Shown piece after piece: positions 55,101-63,271 of a DNA stretch of 64,000 nt (position 1 is its first letter; the number at the start of each line of letters is the position of its first letter). Source of the stretch: Billgrantia zhangzhouensis (lineage in GTDB: Bacteria > Pseudomonadota > Gammaproteobacteria > Pseudomonadales > Halomonadaceae); the NCBI RefSeq assembly GCF_021404465.1, contig NZ_JABFTT010000014.1, forward strand, positions 62,001 through 126,000. Direction: 5' to 3'. Position numbers and translations under genes: made by a program. The notes under the pieces were generated by a model, which ran no database searches, was not told the DNA's origin, and was given only the letters and a program-made list of their open reading frames with translations.

Positions 55101-55159
55101 AGGCCGAAATCGTCAGCCCGATCTTCGTCGACCCCAAGGGAGAGCGCCAGAATGTCTAA
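52097..55159 (+). CDS. soxA: Sarcosine oxidase subunit alpha
   Basis: A 1020-residue subunit. The N-terminal 2Fe-2S-ferredoxin-like fold (about residues 15-105) is cysteine-poor, as is typical for SoxA. An NAD-binding FAD-type domain follows with VIGAGPAGLAAALTAARSGA. A C-terminal aminomethyltransferase (GcvT-like) tetrahydrofolate-binding half begins near residue 630 and ends around VKGGQQKMGETVYLP. It accepts the methylene group from sarcosine oxidised on SoxB. The ATG at 52097 overlaps the soxD stop. A longer frame upstream is a shadow of soxD. Confidence 0.96.
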   Translation: MSKSLEQPNRLKEGGRIDRSRKLDFTFNGQRYQGHAGDTLASALLANGVDIVNRSFKYSRPRGIVAAGAEEPNALVQLGSTEAVQVPNVRATQQALFDGLVARSTNGWPNVQRDVMSLVGKLGGRFMPPGFYYKTFMAPASMWMTYEKYIRKGAGLGRSPMEPDPDSYDHLNRHCDLLVIGAGPAGLAAALTAARSGARVILADEQEEMGGSLLDSRELLDQQPAAKWVERVLAELAGLDNVTLLPRTTANGYHDHHFVTLHERRTEHLGETAPLVDGHRSVRSRMHRVRAGQVLLATGAHERPLVYANNDVPGNLLAGAVSTYIRRYGVVPGNKLVLSTSNDHAYRAALDWVEAGREVVAIVDARTNPQGDWIDAAKAKGIRIITGSAVIEAKGEKRVSAARVAKIDLGAFKVTGQAETLACDTIASSGGYSPVIHLASHTGARPTWNEEILGFVPGLVKGVHAAGSARGIHDLAAGLADGVAMAAQALEALGQSAKAVELPQVDARREGPACALYQVPHEKPTLRAPKQFVDLQNDVTAGGIELATREGFESIEHVKRYTAMGFGTDQGKLGNINGMAIAARCLNKSIPEVGTTVFRPNYTPVTFGAIAGRHCRDLFDPERYTALHQWHVEHGAEFEDVGQWKRPWYFPQVRPDAANGERESMAEAVARECRAVREKVGILDASTLGKIDIQGPDAREFLGRIYTNKWEKLAVGKCRYGLMCKDDGMVTDDGVTSCLADNHFLMTTTTGGAAAVLEWLELWHQTEWPELNVTFTSVTDHWATMTITGPEARNLLAEITDIDLDRDAFKFMEWRAGKVAGVPARVFRISFTGELTYEINVQANYAMHVWKTLFEHGDKYGLTPYGTETMHVLRAEKGFIIVGQDTDGSVTPEDLGMQWCVGYDKPFSWIGKRALTRSDTRRTDRKQLVGLKPKDPKVVLEEGAQIVFDPKHAIPMPMAGHVTSSYYSPTLDSGFALAVVKGGQQKMGETVYLPMADGQVHEAEIVSPIFVDPKGERQNV

Positions 55160-55787
55160 CGCCGCTACTTTCGATACTCGTACCGAAGCCAATATCCCGG
55201 TGGAATCGCCGCTGGCCTACTCCTATCACCGTTCGGGGGCTCCGGCCCCCAGTGCCAAGAGCCGGGTGATACTGCGCGAGCGGCCCTTCCTCGGCCATCT
55301 GGTGCTGCGCGGCGGTGCCATCGTGCTCGACGAAGCAGTGCGCGCGGTGCTGGGCTTCGGCCTGCCGGCACGGCCCAACACCCTCAGCCAGAGTGAGGAC
55401 GGCGCGCGTTCGATCCAGTGGCTCTCGCCCGACGAGTGGCTGCTGATCGTACCCGGTGGCGAGGAATTCGAACTGGAGGGCGCACTGCGTAACGCTCTGG
55501 GCGATGCTCACTACGCCATCGTCAACGTCAGCGGCGGCCAGACACTGCTCGAACTCTCGGGTGAGAAGGCGCGTGAGCTGCTGATGAAATCGACGCCCAG
55601 CGACGTGCACCCCGAGGCCTTCCCGGTGGGCAAGGGCGTGACCGCGGTGTTCGCCAAGGCCAACCTGATCCTGCGCCGCCCTGCGGAGAACCGTTGGGAG
55701 CTGGTGCTGCGCCGCAGCTTCGCCGATTACTGCTATCGCTGGCTGCTAGACGCCGGCGCGGAGTACGCCATCGGCGTGGAGAAGTAA
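55152..55787 (+). CDS. soxG: Sarcosine oxidase subunit gamma
   Basis: A 211-residue GcvT-like small subunit. Landmarks are SIQWLSPDEWLLIVP, the NVSGGQTLLELSGEKARELLMK segment and a terminal RRSFADYCYRWLLDAG, all typical of SoxG. It overlaps the end of soxA by 8 bases, with CGCCAG rather than a clear ribosome-binding site, so coupling is likely. It completes soxBDAG. Confidence 0.94.
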   Translation: MSNAATFDTRTEANIPVESPLAYSYHRSGAPAPSAKSRVILRERPFLGHLVLRGGAIVLDEAVRAVLGFGLPARPNTLSQSEDGARSIQWLSPDEWLLIVPGGEEFELEGALRNALGDAHYAIVNVSGGQTLLELSGEKARELLMKSTPSDVHPEAFPVGKGVTAVFAKANLILRRPAENRWELVLRRSFADYCYRWLLDAGAEYAIGVEK

Positions 55788-55872
55788 CTCGGCGTCTCGT
55801 TTGCCAGGCGCGTTTGGTCGGGGTTTCCCCGGCCCTTTTTCCACTCGCCGCCGGAGCGCCGGAGGGAACAGT

Positions 55873-56739
55873 ATGAACCAACACGATGATATCTGGATCA
55901 TGGCCGCGCAGTGCCCCAGCCGCCTGGGCACCGTGGACGTGGTAACCCGTTTCCTCAAGGAGCGGCGCTGCTACATCACCGAGCAGCAATCCTTCGACGA
56001 CCGCTTGAGCGGCCAATTCTTCATCCGCACTGAATTCCGCCCCGAGGAGGCCGGCTTCGATGCCGATGCCTTCCAGGCGGCCTTCGCCGAGCGGGCCGCC
56101 GAGTTCGAGATGAGTTCCGAGCTGACGCCGCCGGGGCGGTTGATGCCAGTGGTGATCATGGTCTCCAAGGCCGACCACTGCCTCAACGACCTGCTCTATC
56201 GCTACCGTACCGGGCAGCTACCCATCGACATCCGCGCCATCGTTTCCAACCACCCCGACCTGGCATCGCTGTCGGAGTGGCACGGCATTCCCTACCACCA
56301 TTTCCCGATCAGCGCCGAGACCAAGCCCGAGCAGGAGGCCCAGGTGTGGCGGGTAATCGAGGAGAGTGGCGCCGAGCTGGTGATCCTGGCGCGCTACATG
56401 CAGGTACTGTCGAGCGAGATGTGCGCCAGGCTCTCCGGCCGGGCGATCAACATCCACCACTCGCTGCTGCCCGGCTTCAAGGGCGCGCGCCCCTACCACC
56501 AGGCCTACGAGAAAGGCGTCAAGCTGGTTGGTGCCACGGCCCACTACATCAACGACGATCTCGACGAGGGGCCGATCATCACCCAGGGGGTGGAGCCGGT
56601 CAGTCATGCCGACTACCCGGAGGATCTGGTCGCCAAGGGCCGCGACATCGAGTGTCTGACCCTGTCCCGGGCGGTGGCGCTGCACGTGGAGCGGCGGGTG
56701 TTTCTGAATAGGAACCGCACGGTGGTATTCCAGCGCTAG
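55873..56739 (+). CDS. purU: Formyltetrahydrofolate deformylase
   Basis: A 288-residue enzyme hydrolysing 10-formyl-tetrahydrofolate to formate and tetrahydrofolate. An N-terminal ACT domain (about residues 8-85) is followed by a formyl-transferase domain. The catalytic region reads AINIHHSLLPGFKGARPYHQA, and the aspartate lies in INDDLDEGPIITQ. Placed after soxG, it drains the one-carbon folate pool made by sarcosine oxidation. The same arrangement is common in betaine- and sarcosine-degrading bacteria. The chosen ATG follows GGAGGGAACAGT. Confidence 0.95.
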   Translation: MNQHDDIWIMAAQCPSRLGTVDVVTRFLKERRCYITEQQSFDDRLSGQFFIRTEFRPEEAGFDADAFQAAFAERAAEFEMSSELTPPGRLMPVVIMVSKADHCLNDLLYRYRTGQLPIDIRAIVSNHPDLASLSEWHGIPYHHFPISAETKPEQEAQVWRVIEESGAELVILARYMQVLSSEMCARLSGRAINIHHSLLPGFKGARPYHQAYEKGVKLVGATAHYINDDLDEGPIITQGVEPVSHADYPEDLVAKGRDIECLTLSRAVALHVERRVFLNRNRTVVFQR

Positions 56740-56832
56740 GTGTACTTGGTCATTCCCTGCACGGGCGCATTGAGTCCCTGGCCATAGCGGGCTAGCTTGG
56801 TGGGCAAAACAACTGCCCACCAGGAGATCCGC

Positions 56833-58899
56833 ATGGCTATGGCTGCCCCCTTCGAAGAGCACGACCCTTACCTGTGGCTGGAGGAGGTCGAGGGCGAACG
56901 TGCCCTGGCCTGGGTCGAGCAGCGCAATGCCGAGAGCCAGGCCAGGCTCGCCGATGCGCCGGGCTTCACCGTGCTGCGCGACGACCTGCAGGCGATTCTC
57001 GAGGCCGACGACCGCATCCCCTTCGTGGTCAAGCGCGGCGAATACTTCTACAACTTCTGGCAGGACCGCGACCACCCCCGCGGGCTGTGGCGGCGCACCA
57101 CGCTCGAGGAATACCGCAAGGCGCGGCCCGAGTGGGAGGTGCTGATCGACCTCGACGCGCTCAACGCCGAGGAGGGTGAAAACTGGGTATGGCACGGCGC
57201 CCACTGCCTGCGGCCTGAATCGCCGGGGGCACCCTGGCGCCATTGCCTGATCTCGCTCTCCCGCGGCGGCGCCGATGCCGACGTCACCCGCGAGTTCGAT
57301 CTGGTGGAGAAGCGCTGGGTCGAGCCGGGCTTCTTCCGTCCCGAGGCCAAGGGCGGCCTGGGCTGGATCGATCGTGACACGGTCTACGTCCAGACCGACT
57401 TCGGCGAAGGCTCGATGACCCGCTCCGGCTACCCGCGCATCGTCAAGCAGTGGCGGCGTGGCACGCCGATGGCCGACGCCGAGACGGTGTTCGAAGCCGA
57501 GCCCGGCGACATGGCCGTGGGCGCCATGCACGATTCCACCCCCGGCTTCCAGCGCGACTTCGTCAGCCGCGCCCGGGCCTTCTACGACAACGAGCTTTAT
57601 TTGCGCCAGGCCGACGGCAGCCTCACCCGTATCGAGGTGCCCAATTCGGCCCACAAGCAGGTGCACCGTGAATGGCTGTTGGTGGAGCTGCGCGAGCCCT
57701 GGGAGGTGGCGGGCACCGTCCATCCCGCCGGCGCGCTGCTGATCGCCGACTTCGACGCCTTCATGGGCGGCGAACGGGAACTGCGCGTACTGTTCACCCC
57801 TACCGAACGCACCTCGCTCTCCGATGTCACCTGGACTCGCCGTCACCTCATCCTCAACGTGCTCGATGACGTCAAGCACCGGCTCTACGTGCTCACTCCA
57901 AGCGAAGGCCAGTGGCAGCCCGAGCCGCTGGCGGGTGCGCCGACGCTGGGCAGCGTCAGCGTGAGCGCGGTGGACGACGAGGAGAGCGACGAGGTGTTCG
58001 TCATCGTCAGCGACTACCTCACGCCGACCACGCTGCTGCACGGTCGGGTCGGCGAGGCGCTGGAAATGCTCAAGCAGGCGCCGGCGCTGTTCGACGCCGA
58101 GGGCCTCGAGGTGACCCAGCATTTCGCCACCAGTCGGGACGGCACGCCGATACCCTATTTCCAGGTGGCGCGGCGCGATCTCGAGCCAAGCGGCGAGCAT
58201 CCGACCCTGCTTTACGGCTACGGCGGCTTCGAGGTACCGCCGCTGCCCGGCTACAGCCCCGGGGTGGGGCGCGCCTGGCTAAGCCAAGGAGGCGTCTACG
58301 TGGTGGCCAACATCCGCGGTGGTGGCGAGTACGGTCCGCGCTGGCACCAGGCGGCGCTGCGTGACCAGCGCCACAAGGCCTTCGAGGACTTCGCCGCCGT
58401 GGCCGAAGACCTAATCGAACGCGGCGTCACCTCAGCGCGGCGGCTGGGCATCCAGGGCGGCTCCAACGGCGGCCTGCTGGTGGGCAACATGCTCACCCGC
58501 TACCCGCAACTGCTCGGCGCCGTGGTGTGCCAGGTGCCGCTGCTCGACATGCGCCGCTACCACCTGCTGCTGGCCGGCGCCTCGTGGATGGCCGAGTACG
58601 GCGATCCCGAGAGCGACGACTGGGAGTTCCTGCGCGATGTCTCGCCCTATCACAACCTCGAGCCCGGGGAACAGTACCCGCCCATGCTGCTGATGACCAG
58701 CACCCGCGACGACCGCGTCCACCCGGGGCACGCGCGCAAGATGATGGCACGCATGCACGAGCAGGGGCACGAGGCGCTCTACTACGAAAACGTCGAGGGT
58801 GGCCACGGCGGCGCGGCCGACAACCGCCAGCGCGCCCATATGCAGGCGCTGGCGTTTACTTTTCTTGAGCAGCGGTTGATGAAAGAGAGGAGTGACTAG
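56833..58899 (+). CDS. S9A family prolyl oligopeptidase
   Basis: A 688-residue serine peptidase with an N-terminal seven-bladed propeller and a C-terminal alpha/beta-hydrolase domain. The nucleophile is Ser544 in QGGSNGGLLVGN. The acid is Asp626 or Asp627 in TRDDRVHPGHARK, and His658 lies in EGGHGG. HDPYLWLEEVEG near the N-terminus is family-typical. No signal peptide is visible, so it is probably cytoplasmic and cleaves short proline-containing peptides. CAGGAGATCCGC precedes the ATG at 56833. Its stop overlaps the convergent TetR gene by 4 bases. Confidence 0.93.
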   Translation: MAMAAPFEEHDPYLWLEEVEGERALAWVEQRNAESQARLADAPGFTVLRDDLQAILEADDRIPFVVKRGEYFYNFWQDRDHPRGLWRRTTLEEYRKARPEWEVLIDLDALNAEEGENWVWHGAHCLRPESPGAPWRHCLISLSRGGADADVTREFDLVEKRWVEPGFFRPEAKGGLGWIDRDTVYVQTDFGEGSMTRSGYPRIVKQWRRGTPMADAETVFEAEPGDMAVGAMHDSTPGFQRDFVSRARAFYDNELYLRQADGSLTRIEVPNSAHKQVHREWLLVELREPWEVAGTVHPAGALLIADFDAFMGGERELRVLFTPTERTSLSDVTWTRRHLILNVLDDVKHRLYVLTPSEGQWQPEPLAGAPTLGSVSVSAVDDEESDEVFVIVSDYLTPTTLLHGRVGEALEMLKQAPALFDAEGLEVTQHFATSRDGTPIPYFQVARRDLEPSGEHPTLLYGYGGFEVPPLPGYSPGVGRAWLSQGGVYVVANIRGGGEYGPRWHQAALRDQRHKAFEDFAAVAEDLIERGVTSARRLGIQGGSNGGLLVGNMLTRYPQLLGAVVCQVPLLDMRRYHLLLAGASWMAEYGDPESDDWEFLRDVSPYHNLEPGEQYPPMLLMTSTRDDRVHPGHARKMMARMHEQGHEALYYENVEGGHGGAADNRQRAHMQALAFTFLEQRLMKERSD

Positions 58900-59537
58900 G
58901 ATACGGCTTCCGACACATAACCATGTCGGGCCTGGAAGCGCTGCAGTTCGCGGGGCTGAGGCGCCTGCCCGGTGAAGATCTCGACGTAGGCGGGAATGCG
59001 CTGCATGCGAACCTCGAGCGCTTCCTGGGTTTTCATCGAGATGTAGCCGATCTGGGTGAGGTAAATGGTGCGGCCGCGCACGTTGGCCGCCAGCGGCTCA
59101 TAGCCGTAGCGTTCGAACATTTGCATCAGTGCCTCGATGCGCGCCTCGTCGGCCAGGTCGATTTCCTTGGCCACCTCATCCGACTGCAGCGCCCAACTGC
59201 GCATGGCGAACTCTAGCTGGGAATCGAATAGCTCGGGATCCAGCCAACAGTCGAAGACGTTGAGGATCGCCTCGACGATGGTTTCGGCATAGGCCTCGGT
59301 CTGGCGCACCAGGCCTTGGGTGTTCTTCTCCCGCCAGCGTTCGATCAGGGCGTCGAGCAGCGCTTCGCGATCCTTGAAGAACCAGTAGAAACTGGTGCGC
59401 GACACCTTGAGCCGTTTGGCCAGCGGCAGGATGCGCACGCTGTCGACACCGGACTCGAGCAGCAGCTCGAAGGCGGCATCGAGCCAGGCGTCGCGGGAGC
59501 CTTTCCATTTGGTGTTGTTATCGTTGCCAGGCGGCAT
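58896..59537 (-). CDS. TetR family transcriptional regulator
   Basis: A 213-residue TetR protein. The N-terminal helix-turn-helix includes DAAFELLLESGVDSVRI and LKVSRTSFYWFFKDREALLDAL. The C-terminal domain is helical and of unknown ligand. The ATG at 59537 follows AGGGAGACC; an ATG 18 bases upstream is less well supported. Its target is unclear: it ends against the peptidase gene and faces the aldehyde dehydrogenase remnant and TRAP transporter. Confidence 0.9.
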   Translation of the reverse strand: MPPGNDNNTKWKGSRDAWLDAAFELLLESGVDSVRILPLAKRLKVSRTSFYWFFKDREALLDALIERWREKNTQGLVRQTEAYAETIVEAILNVFDCWLDPELFDSQLEFAMRSWALQSDEVAKEIDLADEARIEALMQMFERYGYEPLAANVRGRTIYLTQIGYISMKTQEALEVRMQRIPAYVEIFTGQAPQPRELQRFQARHGYVSEAVS

Positions 59538-59805
59538 CGAGATGGTCTCCCTCATTCAAGACTCAGCGCAGTAGGTGGCGCCAGCGAAAAGACAAAGTGT
59601 ACATAGATGTCTGGAAAATGTACATATGGCCACACTGACCCTGGCCTGAGCGGGTAGGCGTGTCAGTAAGTGGCGGTCTTGATCGAGCCGAGCTGGCCCA
59701 AGTGGCCTATCGGGTCCGTTCAGGAGCAGAAGCGGGTTACTGTATCACTCCGCTCTGCTGCAGGAACCATTTCCGTAAGCGAATCATGGCCTCTTCGTCT
59801 CCCTT

Positions 59806-60053
59806 AATCCACAGGTGGTCATGCCTGACGTGAGCGACCTCGAGACAGTGGTGGGCCACGTCCTGGCAATTGTGTTCTGGAACATGGGCGAGAATTGTTC
59901 GGCGGGTTCGCGCCTGATCGTGTACCGCTCTATCAGGATGACTTCGGCGGCTATAAGCAGTCCGGCTTCGGCGGGCGGGACAAGTTGATCTACGCCCATG
60001 GTCAGTATTGTGAACTCAAGACGACCTGGACCCAGTTATCCAAAGCCGGCTGA
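59806..60053 (+). pseudogene. Aldehyde dehydrogenase remnant
   Basis: The 683 bases between the TetR gene and dctP hold no intact gene. Within them, one frame reads PQVVMPDVSDLETVVGHV then FWNMGENCSAGSRLIV, the catalytic-cysteine region of an aldehyde dehydrogenase. From about 59937 another frame reads DDFGGYKQSGFGGRD through ELKTTW, the C-terminal end, to a stop at 60053. About 150-200 residues between them are deleted and the frame is broken. It resembles gamma-aminobutyraldehyde-type dehydrogenases. The rest of the gap (59556-59805) shows nothing clearly supported. Confidence 0.75.
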
Positions 60054-60128
60054 CTAGTGTCAATCTCTTGTGTGGATAGCTTACATAGTCAGTAAGAGAC
60101 ATGGGTCATGACATCGTTGATCTTAAAC

Positions 60129-60156
60129 TTGACACAAGTGAACATTGTGGTAGTGT
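60129..60156 (+). promoter_or_regulatory. Candidate sigma-70 promoter of the TRAP operon
   Basis: A perfect -35 TTGACA at 60129-60134 is followed after 16 bases by TAGTGT at 60151-60156, a weak -10. It lies in AT-rich DNA about 65 bases before the dctP start. A regulator may compensate for the poor -10. Confidence 0.4.
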
Positions 60157-60220
60157 GAGCGAAAATAGCGCTATCAATGCTTTCAAACAATATCAATGCA
60201 ACGTAAGCAGGATAACGGTT

Positions 60221-61249
60221 ATGACAATGCAAAAAGGCAAATACTCGTTCGTTTTTAGCTGTCTGACGGTCGCCACGGTTGCGTTTTCTGGTACGGCGAT
60301 GGGCAACGATGACACCCACCGCTTCAGGATGGTCAACACGGATGACACGGCGGACTCCACCGTGGGGCGCTCCGTGCAACGATGGGCCGACCTGATCGAG
60401 GAAAGATCCGGCGGCCGCATGACGGCGCAAGTGTTCCACGCCGGCGCATTGGGCAACGTCGGCGAAGTCTTCGACCATATGGTCCGGGGCAGTGTGGATA
60501 TGGCTATCACAACACCGCAAACCTCCTACGATAACCGCGTTGGCGTCATGTCATTGCCCTACCTGTTCCTGGATTGGGAGGAAGCCCAGGAAGCCTGGGA
60601 AAGCGGCGGCTGGATGAACGATATCGTCGATCCTGTCTTCGAGGACATGGGGCTCAAGCATTTCGGGCTCTATCCGTACGGCTTCACTGGCGTGGCCACC
60701 CGAGGCGATTACGCGGTCAGTCTCCAGGAGTCCCAGGAAAAAGGCTTGCGGGTGCGCTCCATTCCGGCCTTCCCCGTGCCGCAAACCGTGCAAGCCATGG
60801 GCTACCATTCGGTGCCACTTGACTGGAACGAGGTCTACACCTCCATTCAGACCGGTGTTGTCGATGGGGATGCCGGCAACATCATCTATTGGGACTACCA
60901 ATACTTCGGCGACATTCTCGATTACTTCGTTCATACCAAGCACTTTTTCGGCCACGCGGCGCTGATGATGAACAAGGACACCTGGGACGCCCTGAGCGAG
61001 GCGGATCAGGAGATCGTGGCCTCCGCAGCCTATGAGGTCATCGAGCAGCAATTCCAGGATGCTCGGGAAGAGGATGACTACTGGATTGCCACGGCGCAGG
61101 AAGGCGGCATGGAGTACATCGAGCTCTCCCAGGAAAATCTTGAGGAAATGGCGCGGCATGTTCGAGACGTGGTATGGCAACAGGCTGAGTCCGAATTTGG
61201 CGAAGAGCTGATCCAGGAAATCCTGCGACACACTCAGTTGGAAAATTGA
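60221..61249 (+). CDS. dctP: TRAP transporter substrate-binding protein
   Basis: A 342-residue periplasmic DctP-family protein. The signal peptide covers about residues 1-27, cleaving near TAMG-ND. The mature domain has RWADLIEERSGGRMTAQVF at its start, then FPVPQTVQAMGYHSVPLDWNEVYTSIQTGVVDGDAG, in which the arginine- and aspartate-containing segments line the ligand site. The substrate cannot be named from sequence; the neighbouring DgcA-like gene suggests a methylated amine or betaine. The ATG at 60221 starts the signal peptide; longer frames have no support. A terminator follows before dctQ. Confidence 0.92.
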   Translation: MTMQKGKYSFVFSCLTVATVAFSGTAMGNDDTHRFRMVNTDDTADSTVGRSVQRWADLIEERSGGRMTAQVFHAGALGNVGEVFDHMVRGSVDMAITTPQTSYDNRVGVMSLPYLFLDWEEAQEAWESGGWMNDIVDPVFEDMGLKHFGLYPYGFTGVATRGDYAVSLQESQEKGLRVRSIPAFPVPQTVQAMGYHSVPLDWNEVYTSIQTGVVDGDAGNIIYWDYQYFGDILDYFVHTKHFFGHAALMMNKDTWDALSEADQEIVASAAYEVIEQQFQDAREEDDYWIATAQEGGMEYIELSQENLEEMARHVRDVVWQQAESEFGEELIQEILRHTQLEN

Positions 61250-61254
61250 TCACG

Positions 61255-61290
61255 AGGGCAGGGCCAGCCATGGCCCTGCCCTGTTTTTTT
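61255..61290 (+). terminator. Intrinsic terminator between dctP and dctQM
   Basis: A perfect 11-bp stem (AGGGCAGGGCC/GGCCCTGCCCT) with an AGCCAT loop, then G and seven T residues. It lies 6 bases after the dctP stop. Partial read-through would leave the binding protein in excess over the membrane subunits. Confidence 0.9.
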
Positions 61291-61318
61291 CAACATGATC
61301 ACCAGCGAGTGATTTGAC

Positions 61319-61831
61319 ATGACGTTTTTTCGCTTCCTCGACTGGCTGCTCGATCGGCTTGTGGGGCCCTTCGTGGCGGTATTGGGGTTGTTCATCGCGT
61401 TGGCCTTTGCCGCCGGAATTACCCTGCGCTCGCTCGGCATTTCCCTGTTCGGAATGGAAGAACTTGTCCTGTTTGCCGTCGTCTGGTTCTACATGCTCGG
61501 CGCCGTCTTGGCTTCCAAGGATCGCGCACACCTGCAAGCGGATTTCATTCCGGTCATGGTGAAGAGCGAGGCCCTTGCCTTGACGATTCGTATCGTTGCC
61601 ACCGTCATCTCCATGCTGATGGCCGGACTGTTCATGCTATGGAGCCATGAGCTGCTCCAATGGGCGTTCTCGCGCCGCCAGTCAACGCCAGTGTTCTCGC
61701 TCCCAATATATATCGCACAGGCCAGCCTGTTCATCGCGGCCGTTTTCATGACGCTCTATCTGGTGAGAGACCTGGTCAGCGACATCAAGGCGTTATGCCG
61801 TCGCAGGCAGGACAAGAACACCCGTGTATAG
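61319..61831 (+). CDS. dctQ: TRAP transporter small permease subunit
   Basis: A 170-residue DctQ protein with four membrane helices. The family's segment VVWFYMLGAVLASKDRAHLQADF, here in two parts, follows the second helix. It forms the membrane complex with DctM. The ribosome-binding site is weak. Its end overlaps the leader of dctM, whose start lies 28 bases after the stop. Confidence 0.9.
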   Translation: MTFFRFLDWLLDRLVGPFVAVLGLFIALAFAAGITLRSLGISLFGMEELVLFAVVWFYMLGAVLASKDRAHLQADFIPVMVKSEALALTIRIVATVISMLMAGLFMLWSHELLQWAFSRRQSTPVFSLPIYIAQASLFIAAVFMTLYLVRDLVSDIKALCRRRQDKNTRV

Positions 61832-61859
61832 TGTTGCCGTCATTTCAAGGGGACGAGTT

Positions 61860-63158
61860 ATGGGCGCTTTAATCGCCATTGGTGCCGTGATCGTATTGAT
61901 GTTGATTGGGGTTCCGGTCGTATTTTCATTCGCCGCCATGGTCGCCATTCTGGCATTCGTCTACGACGTGGATGTTGCCTTCCTGGCGACCAGCGGCTTT
62001 TCATCCATCAACTCCATCATTCTTATCGCCCTGCCGCTGTTCATCATGACTGGGTACTTGATGCAGTCCGGTGGCATGGCGGCCAGACTGGTGAGCTTCG
62101 TCGAAGCGCTGACGGGGCGCTCCCGCTCCGGCATGGGCTCCTCTATGGTCGTAGCATGCAGCATTTTCGGGGCGATCTCCGGCACGGCTTCCGCCGCCGT
62201 TGCCTCGATTGGCTCCATCATGGCCGGCCCCATGGAAAAGCACGGCTATGACAGGTCATATACCGCTGCCTTGCTGGGTATCTCATCCCTGCTGGGGCTA
62301 TTGATACCGCCCAGCATTACCATGATTCTGTATGCCGTGGTGACCCGCCAATCGGTCGCCGCGAGCTTCCTGGCTACCATCGGCCCGGGCATGCTGCTGA
62401 TCCTGTTCCTGTGTGCCTACAATGCGGCCAAGGTGCGTCTGACGCCTGGCGTCCGGGGGGAGAAGATGCCGTTCAACGCACGGCTCCGCGCCGTTGGCGA
62501 TACTGGATGGCGGGCGATCCCCGCGCTCATGCTACCGGTGATCATCCTTGGCGGGATTTATGGCGGTATTTTCACCCCCACCGAGGCGGCGGCGGTCGCC
62601 GTGATCTATGCCATTCCCATCGGCATGTTCGTCTACAAGGGCCTGGATGCCAAAAAGGTATTGCAGTGCATGATTGCCGCCGCCACCACGTCCGGTGTCA
62701 TCGTCATCATCCTGTTCTTTTCCTTCATCATCAGCCGTATTCTGACGCTCGAGGGCGTGCCCCAGCAGCTCACCGATTTTCTGCTGAGCACCTTCGAGAG
62801 CAAGGTCCTCATTTTGCTGATGGTCAACGTTTTCCTGATCCTGATCGGTATGATCATGGATGATGTCAGCGTGATTGCCATCGCTAGCCCTCTGCTGGTG
62901 CCGGTGGTGGGGCAGCTGGGCATCGAGCCCATTCACTTCGCCGCTATCATTGGCACCAGCGTGGTGATCGGCTGCAACAGCCCGCCCATGGCGCCCATTC
63001 TGTTCATGTCGTGCCATGTTACCAAGGTAGGCGTCTCTCGCGTCATTCGCCCCGCCTTGAGCTTGATGCTGTTCACCGCCCTGCCGGTCATGCTGATTAC
63101 CACCTACTGGCCGCCATTGGCGCTCTACCTGCCGCGCCTGCTCGGCTACGTGAACTGA
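61860..63158 (+). CDS. dctM: TRAP transporter large permease subunit
   Basis: A 432-residue, roughly 12-helix DctM protein that drives sodium-coupled uptake with DctQ and DctP. Family landmarks are SGMGSSMVVACSIFGAISGTASAA, ALLGISSLLGLLIPPSI and GIFTPTEAAAVAV. The ATG at 61860 follows AAGGGGACGAGTT. An in-frame ATG at 61824 overlaps dctQ and adds 12 non-conserved residues. Confidence 0.93.
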   Translation: MGALIAIGAVIVLMLIGVPVVFSFAAMVAILAFVYDVDVAFLATSGFSSINSIILIALPLFIMTGYLMQSGGMAARLVSFVEALTGRSRSGMGSSMVVACSIFGAISGTASAAVASIGSIMAGPMEKHGYDRSYTAALLGISSLLGLLIPPSITMILYAVVTRQSVAASFLATIGPGMLLILFLCAYNAAKVRLTPGVRGEKMPFNARLRAVGDTGWRAIPALMLPVIILGGIYGGIFTPTEAAAVAVIYAIPIGMFVYKGLDAKKVLQCMIAAATTSGVIVIILFFSFIISRILTLEGVPQQLTDFLLSTFESKVLILLMVNVFLILIGMIMDDVSVIAIASPLLVPVVGQLGIEPIHFAAIIGTSVVIGCNSPPMAPILFMSCHVTKVGVSRVIRPALSLMLFTALPVMLITTYWPPLALYLPRLLGYVN

Positions 63159-63271
63159 CATAGGTGCGGTCGAGTCCGGTCGCCCGCCCATGTATGAGAA
63201 ATTGGAAGAGCTCTGCCGCTCACTGTGAGCGACGGAGCGGGAGTGGTGTGATTATGCTTTGCGTCCTGCCA

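Noticed and set aside
59737..59820. Minus-strand frame ending DEEAMIRLRKWFLQQSGVIQ, resembling the C-terminus of a LysR regulator
   Set aside because: Too short and partly antisense to the aldehyde dehydrogenase remnant; no start or domain, so it cannot be supported.
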